Positions 55,465 through 62,918 of a DNA stretch of 64,000 nucleotides are shown piece by piece (position 1 is the stretch's first letter; the number at the start of each line of letters is the position of its first letter). The notes below the pieces were generated by a model, which worked only from the letters and a program-made list of their open reading frames with translations, did no database searches and had not been told where the DNA came from. The stretch lies in the NCBI RefSeq assembly GCF_004345645.1, contig NZ_SLWS01000009.1, forward strand, positions 186,001-250,000, given 5' to 3'. The DNA comes from Actinocrispum wychmicini (GTDB taxonomy: Bacteria; Actinomycetota; Actinomycetes; Mycobacteriales; Pseudonocardiaceae). The translations under genes were made by a program, and so were the position numbers.

Positions 55465-56658
55465 ATGGCGGTCGTTGACGAGATCCCCGGCGAAGCGACG
55501 TTCACTAGGAAGGTCACCGCCCAGCGAAGCGAGGTACTGGCCACGGCCGAGGACGAGGCCCGCAGGGCCGGCACGTTGCTGGCGGAGTGGCCAGGCGGGA
55601 TCCCGGCGGGCGGCCCCGGATTCCTGTTCCTCCCCGTGGACGACGGGGACCCGGTCGAGATCGAGGTCGGGGTTCCGGCCGAGTACACGCCGGGCGGCGT
55701 GCACCCGGACCTGACCGCGGGCTTCCGGCCGTGCGGGATGGTCGTGCGGTTTCACGAGAACGAGCCCGCTGAGCAGTGGCTGGCGGACAACGGGTACGAC
55801 CGCGCTGGCCGCCCTTGGGTGACGTTCCCGGACCGGGAGATCGTGTGCCCGGTCCGGCCGGTGCGGGACACGGACACGTTCGTGGGAAGGCACGGTCCCC
55901 GCAACGACCTGGAGCGGGGACGCGAGGAACTCGAGTCGTCCACGACCCAGGTCAGCCGGGTGCTGGGCCGGCTCCGGGACGGCTCCGCCACCAGCGTCCG
56001 CACGCTCGCCGGGCTGCACGAGGAGGCCATGGACGCGGCGCGGTACCAGCATCTGGTCGCCCCCGGCACGCCAGAGGTCGGCCGGTACCTGGCACTGGCG
56101 GCGCGCGCGGAGATCGCGGACAAGGTTCGGCGGACCAGCAAGGAACTGACGGTCGACCTCGACGGCCCAGTGAGCCTGACCACCGGCGAAGGGGTGGAGA
56201 TCGACAACCGGTTCATCGACGCCGTCATGCTGGCGGTGGCGCTCAAGGACGAGGTGGCCCTGGACCTGGTACGCGAGTTCGCACTGGAGGAGCACCTCAA
56301 GGTCCATCAGAAGCGGCCCACGGACTTCGTGCTGCTGCAAGCCCAGGCGATGGTGGCGGTGGCACGCGACGAACCCGACGCGAAGGAAAAGCTCGCCCTG
56401 GTACTGGTGTACGCGGAATCAGCGGCTCGGTCGAACCAGGTGGGACCGTGGTACGCGCACACGCAGGTGCCCGTCTGGCGGCTGGCTCTCGGGCAGGCCG
56501 GCGCGCGGGACGCGTTGGTCGCGCATCGGACCTGGTGGGGCACGTGCCAGCCGAACCCTGGTGACCGCCAGGACCGCAGCCCGAAGGGGTACATGTCGGT
56601 GGGCGTGCTGTGTTTCGGCGACGGGACAGTGCGGTCGGAGTACCTGCCGGAGTTGTGA
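55465..56658 (+). CDS. Imm49-like protein
   Basis: This 397-residue protein looks like the Imm49 immunity family by layout (helical repeats around NRFIDAVMLAVALKDEVALDLV and a late CPNPGDRQD-type Cys region); I place it with moderate confidence. ATG 55465 is preferred because GCAGGA lies 7 nt upstream, overlapping the amidase stop; an ATG at 55441 would overlap the amidase by 20 nt without a site. Imm49 proteins are named from polymorphic toxin loci, but no toxin gene is seen here, so it may be a free-standing relative. Confidence 0.6.
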   Translation: MAVVDEIPGEATFTRKVTAQRSEVLATAEDEARRAGTLLAEWPGGIPAGGPGFLFLPVDDGDPVEIEVGVPAEYTPGGVHPDLTAGFRPCGMVVRFHENEPAEQWLADNGYDRAGRPWVTFPDREIVCPVRPVRDTDTFVGRHGPRNDLERGREELESSTTQVSRVLGRLRDGSATSVRTLAGLHEEAMDAARYQHLVAPGTPEVGRYLALAARAEIADKVRRTSKELTVDLDGPVSLTTGEGVEIDNRFIDAVMLAVALKDEVALDLVREFALEEHLKVHQKRPTDFVLLQAQAMVAVARDEPDAKEKLALVLVYAESAARSNQVGPWYAHTQVPVWRLALGQAGARDALVAHRTWWGTCQPNPGDRQDRSPKGYMSVGVLCFGDGTVRSEYLPEL

Positions 56659-56664
56659 ACCGCT

Positions 56665-56763
56665 ATGCGGTGCCTGGCCGCGCTTGCGCTGGTGTTCGCG
56701 GCGGTGGTACTGGTCAACCTGGCACTGGCCGTACTGACCGAACGGAGTGTCGCCCAGCCATGA
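56665..56763 (+). CDS. 32-residue single-pass membrane peptide
   Basis: Starts MRCLAALALVFAAVVLVNLA and ends TERSVAQP; one hydrophobic helix spans nearly the whole chain. Its stop codon overlaps the ATG of the next gene (ATGA), and it begins 6 nt after the Imm49-like stop, so it fits snugly into the operon. A weak GGAG lies 12 nt upstream. It may be a true small membrane protein or a leader that couples translation; no homologue is known to me. Confidence 0.5.
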   Translation: MRCLAALALVFAAVVLVNLALAVLTERSVAQP

Positions 56764-57755
56764 AGCCCGCACTGCGTCCCGTCGTGTGGAAGCCGCCGGT
56801 AGCGCCGGACAGGGCACGGCGAATGACGAGCGAGACACCGTTGCCGCCGCCGCGCGTCATGCCGATCCCCGGGCACGGCCCGGAGGACGTGGCGCTCGAC
56901 GCCGACGGGACCGTCATCACCGGCGTCGACGACGGCCGGATCCTGCGGCTCAGCCCGGACGGCCGCGACATCCGGACGATCGCCGACACCGGTGGCCGCC
57001 CACTGGGCATCGAGGTGTTCCCGGACGGGCGGATCCTGGTGTGCGACGCCGAACGTGGCCTGCTCGTGATCGACGCGGACCGGGTGCACACCCTGGTCGA
57101 CCAGGTCGACGGCGAACCCGTCAAGCTGTGCAACAACGCGGCTGTCGCCGCGGACGGCACGGTGTACTTCACCGACTCGTCCCGCCGGTTCAGCCTCCAG
57201 CACTGGATGGGTGACCTGCTGGAGCACTCCGGCACCGGCCGACTGCTGTGCCGGCACCCAGACGGCGCGGTCGAAGTGCTGCGGACCGGCCTACAGTTCG
57301 CCAACGGCGTCGCGCTGGCCCCTGACGAGTCCTTTGTGGCCTATGCCGAGACGGGCGCCTACCGGCTCACCCGGCGCTGGCTCACCGGCCCGAAAGCCGG
57401 TACCGACGAGGTGCTGATGGACAACCTGCCCGGCTTCCCCGACAACATCTCGCTCGGTTCCGACGGCCTGATCTGGATCGCCCTGGCCAGTTCGCGCAAT
57501 CCGACGCTGGACGCGTTGCTGGGCCGTCCGCCGGTGTTGCGCAAGGTGGTCTGGGCACTGCCGAAAGCGTTGCAGCCCAAGCCGAGACGGCTCATCTGGG
57601 TGTTGGCTGTGGACGCTGATGGTCGCGTCGTCCATGATTTTCAGGGGCCTGGCACGGAGTTCTACGAGACGACCGGGGTTCGGGAGCGGGCTGGCACGGT
57701 TTATCTGGGGAGCCTTGTCGGGCGCACGGTGGCGGCTTTCGACCTTCCCCTTTGA
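56760..57755 (+). CDS. SMP-30/strictosidine synthase-like beta-propeller protein
   Basis: This 331-residue protein shows the six-bladed propeller pattern of SMP-30/gluconolactonase and strictosidine-synthase-like proteins: GPEDVALDADGTVITG, PLGIEVFPDGRILVCD, AAVAADGTVYFTDSS, LQFANGVALAPDESFV, and FPDNISLGSDGLIWIA. Glu, Asn and Asp residues at the expected places could bind a metal. No signal peptide. The start at 56760 fits the family's N-terminal WxPP stretch and overlaps the small peptide's stop. Probably a lactonase or related hydrolase; substrate unknown. Confidence 0.85.
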   Translation: MKPALRPVVWKPPVAPDRARRMTSETPLPPPRVMPIPGHGPEDVALDADGTVITGVDDGRILRLSPDGRDIRTIADTGGRPLGIEVFPDGRILVCDAERGLLVIDADRVHTLVDQVDGEPVKLCNNAAVAADGTVYFTDSSRRFSLQHWMGDLLEHSGTGRLLCRHPDGAVEVLRTGLQFANGVALAPDESFVAYAETGAYRLTRRWLTGPKAGTDEVLMDNLPGFPDNISLGSDGLIWIALASSRNPTLDALLGRPPVLRKVVWALPKALQPKPRRLIWVLAVDADGRVVHDFQGPGTEFYETTGVRERAGTVYLGSLVGRTVAAFDLPL

Positions 57756-57829
57756 TGTGGGTGCCATTGGAACAGAATGCCCTCGCCGGGCGGGCTGATC
57801 GACCAGGAGACAGGGGAAGGGCCGCGTCC

Positions 57830-57954
57830 TGCCTCCCGCCCGACCTGCCAGAGGCAACCACAGGCGTCAAGAGGCCGGTTCCCGCTCGGGGTTGCTCGCC
57901 GCTTTTAGCCTCTTGACACCTGTGGTTGGGCTGCGCCCAGGTCGGCCGGGAGAC
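57830..57954. repeat. 125-bp imperfect inverted repeat
   Basis: Left arm 57830-57874 and right arm 57908-57954 pair in two blocks: an inner 20-bp block with one mismatch (AACCACAGGCGTCAAGAGGC) and an outer 18-bp block with two mismatches (TGCCTCCCGCCCGACCTG), with a short unpaired bulge between them and a 33-nt loop. It stands 75 bp after the SMP-30 gene. It could act as a terminator hairpin or be a dispersed palindromic element. Confidence 0.85.
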
Positions 57955-58036
57955 AGAACGAAGCACCAGTGTGGTGCGCGGGCACGCGCCTGAGGTCAGG
58001 TGCACCTGCTGACGGAGGGGCCGGGAGCCGGGATGG

Positions 58037-58270
58037 GTGGCCAAAGGCCGAGCCTGGGTGGCCGGGACCAAGGCCAGGCCGATGGCCAAGGACTAAGGCC
58101 CAGTCGGTGGCCAAAGGCCGAGCTGGGCGGCCAAAGGCCGAGGCCATGCCGGTGGCCAAAGACAAAAGCCGGTCGGTGGCCAAGGACTGAAGTGCGCTGG
58201 GTGGGTCGGCGGCCAAAGACTGAAGTACGGCTGTCGGGTCGGTGGCTGAGGGCTGGAGTGCGGCTGCTGG
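58037..58270. repeat. Degenerate tandem repeat, about nine units
   Basis: Units of roughly 20-33 bp share the core GGYGGCCAAAGRC, with starts near 58037, 58057, 58081, 58103, 58126, 58150, 58171, 58203 and 58238. Unit length drifts and the last copies are decayed. The rest of the 722-bp gap (57756-58477) holds the inverted repeat and no convincing gene. Confidence 0.8.
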
Positions 58271-58477
58271 GTGGGTCGGCCCGCCCGCCGACTCTCCCCG
58301 CCCAGCGCAACTCGCCCCTTCCCAGGTGCGGCCACGCGTTGCAGCATGTCGTTTCTTCTCACCTGAAAGTCGCTGTCGAAAATGTGATGCAACTCACGTC
58401 CGATTTGTCCGATTACCGGGTCCCCGGGGGCCGGCATGATCACGGCGCGGTTTGTACAACGACGAGGAGATACGCGC

Positions 58478-59890
58478 GTGGACAACGGTCAGAGTGTGGG
58501 GTCGTGGCGGGAGCTTGGTGGTTATCTGAGTACCGCTGTGGTGTTGGCGGGGGGTGTTCTCGTCGGTGCGGTTAACATCTATGTGGCGGCGAGTTTGTTG
58601 CCTACGGCGGTCAGCGATATCGGTGGTGAGCGGCTTTACGCCTGGAACATGACGGCGTTCCTCGTCGCTCAGGTGGTTGCGACCATGTTTGTGGGTCGGG
58701 TGTTGTCTCGGCGGGGCAATGTCGGGTCTTACTTGATCGGCTTCGGGGTTTTCGCCGCTGGTTCGGTGATTTGCGCGGTGAGTCCGGCGATGGCCGTGTT
58801 GCTGGTTGGGCGGGGCGTTCAGGGGTTGGGCGCTGGTTTGTTGACCGGGTTGGGGTTCGCTGTGATCCATTCGGCGTTGCCGCCTCGGTTGTGGGCGCGG
58901 GGCAGCGCTTTGATCTCCGCGATGTTCGGTGTCGGCAACTTTGTGGGGCCGGCTCTGGGTGGGTTGTTCGCGCAGTTCGGGTCGTGGCGGCTGGCGTTCG
59001 TCGTGCTGGCGGCTGTCGCGGTCGTGATCGCGGCGTTCGTGCCACGGGCGCTGCCACGAAGTGAACGGGGTGAGAGCAAGGTCCCGGTGCCTGTCGCGTC
59101 GTTGGCGCTGGTTGTCGGAGCTGTGGGCGCGGTGAGTGTCGCCGGGATCCTCTCTGACGCGGTCGCGATCGGTGCGGTCATCGCGGTGGGGTTTGCTTTG
59201 GTGGCGGCGTTCCTGGCGACTGAGCGGCGGGCCAAGGTCCGGGTCCTGCCCAGGTCGACCTACCAGGCCGGTTCGGCACTGCGGTGGGTGTACCTGACGA
59301 TCGCGTTCCTCGCGTCCGGGGTCGCTGTGGAGTCGTTCCTGCCGCTGTTCAGCCAGCACATGGGTGGGCTGCCGCCGGTGGCGGCCGGATTCTTCGCCGC
59401 GGCTCTGTCGCTGGGGTGGTCGGTGAGCCAGATCGTGAGCTCCTCGGCCCGCCGGCAGCGGACGATCCGACGGCTCCAGGTCGCCGGCCCGGCCGTCCTC
59501 GCCGTTGGTCTCGCCGTGCTCGCTTTGCTGCAACACCAGGACGCGTCAACGCTTGTGGTCGTCGCCTGGCTGCCCGTGCTTCTGTTCGGTGGTACGGGAA
59601 TCGGCATCGCCATGCCACACCTGTCGGTGGCCGCCATGACCAGTGCCGACGATCCGGAGGAGGGGCAGAAGGCCGCCGCCGCGATCGCGACGGTGCTGAC
59701 GATGTCCACCGCCTTCGGCGCGGCGGTCGCCGGTCTGCTGGTCAACCTGGGCGGACCGGCGATGATCACCTCCGCGCGGTGCCTCCTGATCGGGTTCGCC
59801 GTCATCGCCGCCTTCGGGATCTTCACCGCGCGGCGCGCCAACCGCAGCACGCCACGTCCGGCCGCCGTCACAAGCGTCGTCGGTGAGTAA
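58478..59890 (+). CDS. MFS drug-type exporter
   Basis: This 470-residue major facilitator protein starts at GTG 58478, eight bases after GAGGAG; a longer version from 58436 lacks a site. About 12-14 helices are seen, with GRGVQGLGAGLLTG (motif C-like region of drug/H+ antiporters) and a VGRVLSRRGNVGSY motif-A loop. It is followed by the P450 gene after 25 bp on the same strand, probably one transcript. Substrate unknown; export of a P450 product is a reasonable guess. Confidence 0.85.
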   Translation: MDNGQSVGSWRELGGYLSTAVVLAGGVLVGAVNIYVAASLLPTAVSDIGGERLYAWNMTAFLVAQVVATMFVGRVLSRRGNVGSYLIGFGVFAAGSVICAVSPAMAVLLVGRGVQGLGAGLLTGLGFAVIHSALPPRLWARGSALISAMFGVGNFVGPALGGLFAQFGSWRLAFVVLAAVAVVIAAFVPRALPRSERGESKVPVPVASLALVVGAVGAVSVAGILSDAVAIGAVIAVGFALVAAFLATERRAKVRVLPRSTYQAGSALRWVYLTIAFLASGVAVESFLPLFSQHMGGLPPVAAGFFAAALSLGWSVSQIVSSSARRQRTIRRLQVAGPAVLAVGLAVLALLQHQDASTLVVVAWLPVLLFGGTGIGIAMPHLSVAAMTSADDPEEGQKAAAAIATVLTMSTAFGAAVAGLLVNLGGPAMITSARCLLIGFAVIAAFGIFTARRANRSTPRPAAVTSVVGE

Positions 59891-59915
59891 TTCCCGCTCC
59901 ACCCAAGGAGGTTCG

Positions 59916-61094
59916 ATGACTGGCAGCAAGACAGGGACGTTCCCGATGGCGCGTGCGGCGGGATGCCCGTTCGACCCGGCGCCGGAACTGGCCGACGCGC
60001 CGGTTTCGCGGGTAAAGTTGTGGGACGGCAGTATGCCGTGGCTGATCACCCGGTACGCCGACGTCCGGGCGGTGTTGGCGGATCCCCGGGTCAGCGTCGA
60101 CGCGACCCAGCCCGGCTTCCCGCACACCAACGCGGTGAGCAAGGCACGCGACACGCGGATGAAAACGTTGATGCAGATGGATTCGCCGGAACACGCCGCC
60201 CAACGGCGGTTGCTGACGTCGGAATTCAGGATCAGGAAGATGGACGCGCTGCGGCCCCGGATCCAGGGCATCGTCGACGGCCTCATCGACGACATGCTCG
60301 CCGGGCCGAAACCGGTGGATCTGGTGACGGCGTTCGCGTTGCCGGTCCCGTCGCTGGTGATCTGCGAACTGCTCGGCGTGCCGTACACCGACCGGGACTT
60401 CTTCCAAGGAGTGGCCCGCACGCTCGTCATGGACGAGCCCGATCCCGACCAGGCCGTGGCCGCCAGCGAGGAGTTGAACGCCTACCTGGAGGAACTCGTG
60501 GTCAAGAAGAGCACCGCGCCAGGCGACGACGTGCTCAGCAAGCTGGCCCGGACCGGCGCGATGACGCCACAAGAGATCGCGGTGATGGGCCAACTCCTCC
60601 TGGTGGCCGGGCATGACACCACCGCCGCCATGATCGCTCTGGGCACGGCCGCATTGCTGGCCAACCCGGACCAGCTTCGCGCGGTCCGCGACAGCGACGA
60701 CCCCACCGACTCCGTGGAGGAACTACTGCGCTATCTGTCCATCACCCACACCGAAGCGCGCCGCGTGGCGCGCGAGGACCTGGAGATCGGCGGCCACCTC
60801 ATCCGCGCCGGTGAAGGCATCATCGCGGTGAAGAGCACCGCCAACCGGGACCCCGTCGCCTTCCCGGACCCGGACGTGCTCGATGTCCACCGAAAGGCCC
60901 GCCACCACGTCGCCTTCGGCTACGGCACCCACCAGTGCCTGGGCCAACCACTGGCCAGGGTGGAGCTGCAGGTCGTCTACCGCACCCTGTACCGCCGCAT
61001 CCCGACCCTGGCGCTGGCGACACCACTGGAACACCTGGAGTTCAAGGAGAACGCGGTCTTCTACACGGTGCGGGAACTGCCCGTCACCTGGTGA
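59916..61094 (+). CDS. Cytochrome P450
   Basis: This 392-residue bacterial class I P450 has the I-helix motif AGHDTTAA (near residue 232), K-helix ELLR, and haem-binding FGYGTHQCLG with Cys341. Size and motifs fit the CYP105-like soluble actinobacterial group. ATG 59916 follows a strong AAGGAGG. No ferredoxin or ferredoxin reductase gene is adjacent. It may modify the substrate of the coupled exporter; there is no sign it belongs to the NRPS cluster 20 kb away. Confidence 0.95.
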   Translation: MTGSKTGTFPMARAAGCPFDPAPELADAPVSRVKLWDGSMPWLITRYADVRAVLADPRVSVDATQPGFPHTNAVSKARDTRMKTLMQMDSPEHAAQRRLLTSEFRIRKMDALRPRIQGIVDGLIDDMLAGPKPVDLVTAFALPVPSLVICELLGVPYTDRDFFQGVARTLVMDEPDPDQAVAASEELNAYLEELVVKKSTAPGDDVLSKLARTGAMTPQEIAVMGQLLLVAGHDTTAAMIALGTAALLANPDQLRAVRDSDDPTDSVEELLRYLSITHTEARRVAREDLEIGGHLIRAGEGIIAVKSTANRDPVAFPDPDVLDVHRKARHHVAFGYGTHQCLGQPLARVELQVVYRTLYRRIPTLALATPLEHLEFKENAVFYTVRELPVTW

Positions 61095-61114
61095 CAGTCG
61101 ACCCTGGGACGCGG

Positions 61115-61780
61115 TCACAGCGTCCCAGGGTCGACCATGCCGGTCTCGTAGGCCAGGATCACCAGGTGGATCCGGTCGGCCACGCCCAGCTTGGCGAGCA
61201 GGTGGCTGACGTGGCTCTTGACGCTGCTGGCCGCGACGGTCAGTGCCGCGCCGATCTCGGCGTTGGTGTAGCCGCGCGCCACCAGTGCCAGCACTTCGAT
61301 CTCCCGGTTGGTGAGCCCGCGGAGCAGGTCCGCGGGCTCCACGGTGGGGCCGGGGAAGCGGTGGGCGTACCGGTCGAGCAGGCGCCGGGTCACCTGGGGC
61401 GCCAGCACCGCGTCACCGGCCGCGATCACCCTGACCGCGTGCACGACCTCCTCGGCGCCGGCGTCCTTGAGCAGGAAGCCGCTGGCACCCGCGCGCAACG
61501 CGTCCACGATGTAGTCGTCGAGATCGAACGTGGTCAGCACCAACACTTTCGTGGCGGGTGCGCGCGCGGTCAGCAGCTGGGTGACGGTGATGCCGTCCAG
61601 GTTGGGCATCCGGATGTCGACGAGCAACACGTCCGGGCACAGTCGGATCGACAGCTCGACCGCCTCCAGGCCGTCCGTCGCCTCGCCGACCAGTTCCAGG
61701 TCCGGTTCCGCGGCCAGGCACATCCGCAACGCCGATCGCATCAGCGGCTGGTCGTCGGCGGTCAGGACGGTGATGGTCAT
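61115..61780 (-). CDS. LuxR/NarL-type response regulator
   Basis: 221-residue protein with a receiver domain (acidic pair in TADDQ, phospho-acceptor Asp55 in LLVDIRMPNLDG, Thr in VLVLTTFD, Lys in GFLLKDAG) and a LuxR-type helix-turn-helix (LTNREIEVLALVARGYTNAEIG). The start abuts the histidine kinase stop with no gap, so it is the kinase's partner. The likely target is the divergent efflux gene. Confidence 0.95.
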   Translation of the reverse strand: MTITVLTADDQPLMRSALRMCLAAEPDLELVGEATDGLEAVELSIRLCPDVLLVDIRMPNLDGITVTQLLTARAPATKVLVLTTFDLDDYIVDALRAGASGFLLKDAGAEEVVHAVRVIAAGDAVLAPQVTRRLLDRYAHRFPGPTVEPADLLRGLTNREIEVLALVARGYTNAEIGAALTVAASSVKSHVSHLLAKLGVADRIHLVILAYETGMVDPGTL

Positions 61781-62557
61781 CTACCGTCTCAGCTCAGCGG
61801 GCACGGGCAGGTCGGCGGCGACCTGGAAGCCGCCGTCCGGGCCGGGGCCGACCGCGATGACGCCGCCGAGCTGGGCGGCGCGTTGCCGCATCCCGACCAG
61901 CCCGTACCCGGCGCCCGGCCACGGCCGGCCGTGGCCATGGCCTTCGTCGTGGATCCGGAGCCGCAGCCAGCCAGGGTGGTAGCCGACCACGACGCCGGCT
62001 CGGGTCGGGCCGGCGTGCTTGAGGGTGTTGGTCAGTGCCTCCTGGATGATGCGGTACGCGTGGGCCTCGACGTCGTCGGGCAACGGTCGGCGGTCGCCCA
62101 GCACGGTGAGCCGCACCGGCAGGCCGGCCTGCCCCACCCGGGTCACCAGGTCGGGCAGCTGGTCGAGCCGCGGTGGGCCGGCCGGCACCTGGTCGGTGTG
62201 CAGGCGCCCGAGCAACTCCCGCATCTCCACGAGCGCGTCCCGGCCGACTGTCTCGATGACACCGAGCGTTTCACTCGCCCCATTAGATGTTGACATACGT
62301 TTGGCCGCGCTCGCGCCGGCGACAATCACAGTGAGATGATGCGCGACGACATCGTGTAACTCGCGCGCAATATGTGTGTGCTCCCGCGTGATCGCGACCC
62401 GGACCTGAAATTCGTGCTCCCGGCGCATCTTCTCCGCCGCGTGTCGCATCGACGTGGCCTTCGCCGCCGCGCTGCGCACACAAATTGTCGACACCCAGAT
62501 GGTCACGCCAAGCAATACCTGATGCCCACCCAGTAACAAGACGACGACGTTGTTCAT
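61781..62557 (-). CDS. Short NarL-partner histidine kinase
   Basis: 258-residue kinase with a HisKA_3 motif IARELHDVVAHHL (phospho-His at 68) and an HATPase_c domain (ALTNTLKHAG N-box, GYGLVGMRQRAA). The sensor part is reduced to one membrane segment (residues 3-28), so it probably senses within the membrane or through a partner. ATG 62557 follows GGGAGGGTGAGA; upstream codons are less likely. Confidence 0.92.
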   Translation of the reverse strand: MNNVVVLLLGGHQVLLGVTIWVSTICVRSAAAKATSMRHAAEKMRREHEFQVRVAITREHTHIARELHDVVAHHLTVIVAGASAAKRMSTSNGASETLGVIETVGRDALVEMRELLGRLHTDQVPAGPPRLDQLPDLVTRVGQAGLPVRLTVLGDRRPLPDDVEAHAYRIIQEALTNTLKHAGPTRAGVVVGYHPGWLRLRIHDEGHGHGRPWPGAGYGLVGMRQRAAQLGGVIAVGPGPDGGFQVAADLPVPAELRR

Positions 62558-62918
62558 TCTCACCCTCCCCCGAGCCTGACCACGTCTTTTCCGCCAGCAG
62601 CTGGCGCGCGCCCGAGTGCCACCATGCAACCCGTTGTTCACCCCGCGAGGCAAGGTCGTTACAGGTTACGGAACAGTGTGACCGAACTGTTGTCACCCGT
62701 ATGGCCGAAGTATTCGTATCCACTTCCGGTACTGGTCCTCCATCGCGCGGCGGAGAACGAAAACAGTTCCCTGGGCGGACGAGCGGATTGGCCCGGTCCG
62801 CATAACATTCGCGCGAGACTGCCTGGAGTGGCGAATTGATCTCCGGTTCGCTTTGGGGCCGGCGAGGGGAGCACTTCGATATGTTCGCCAAACGTGCCGC
62901 GCATACCTGGAGTAGTCG
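62558..62918. promoter_or_regulatory. Divergent promoter region of kinase and efflux genes
   Basis: 361 bp without a gene. It holds an inverted repeat AACAGT-N8-ACTGTT (62672-62691) with a looser outer GGTTAC/GTCACC pairing, a candidate site for the LuxR-type response regulator. No clear -35/-10 pairs stand out. Confidence 0.4.

Noticed and set aside
58037..58270. CRISPR array
   Set aside because: Unit lengths vary and there is no constant repeat with unique spacers; no cas genes are present.
57592..58485. Minus-strand open frames across the repeat region
   Set aside because: Their sequence is simply the translated repeat and inverted repeat, with no family features.
62558..62653. Longer histidine kinase start at 62653
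   Set aside because: The added residues are Arg-rich and a strong ribosome site precedes the ATG at 62557.
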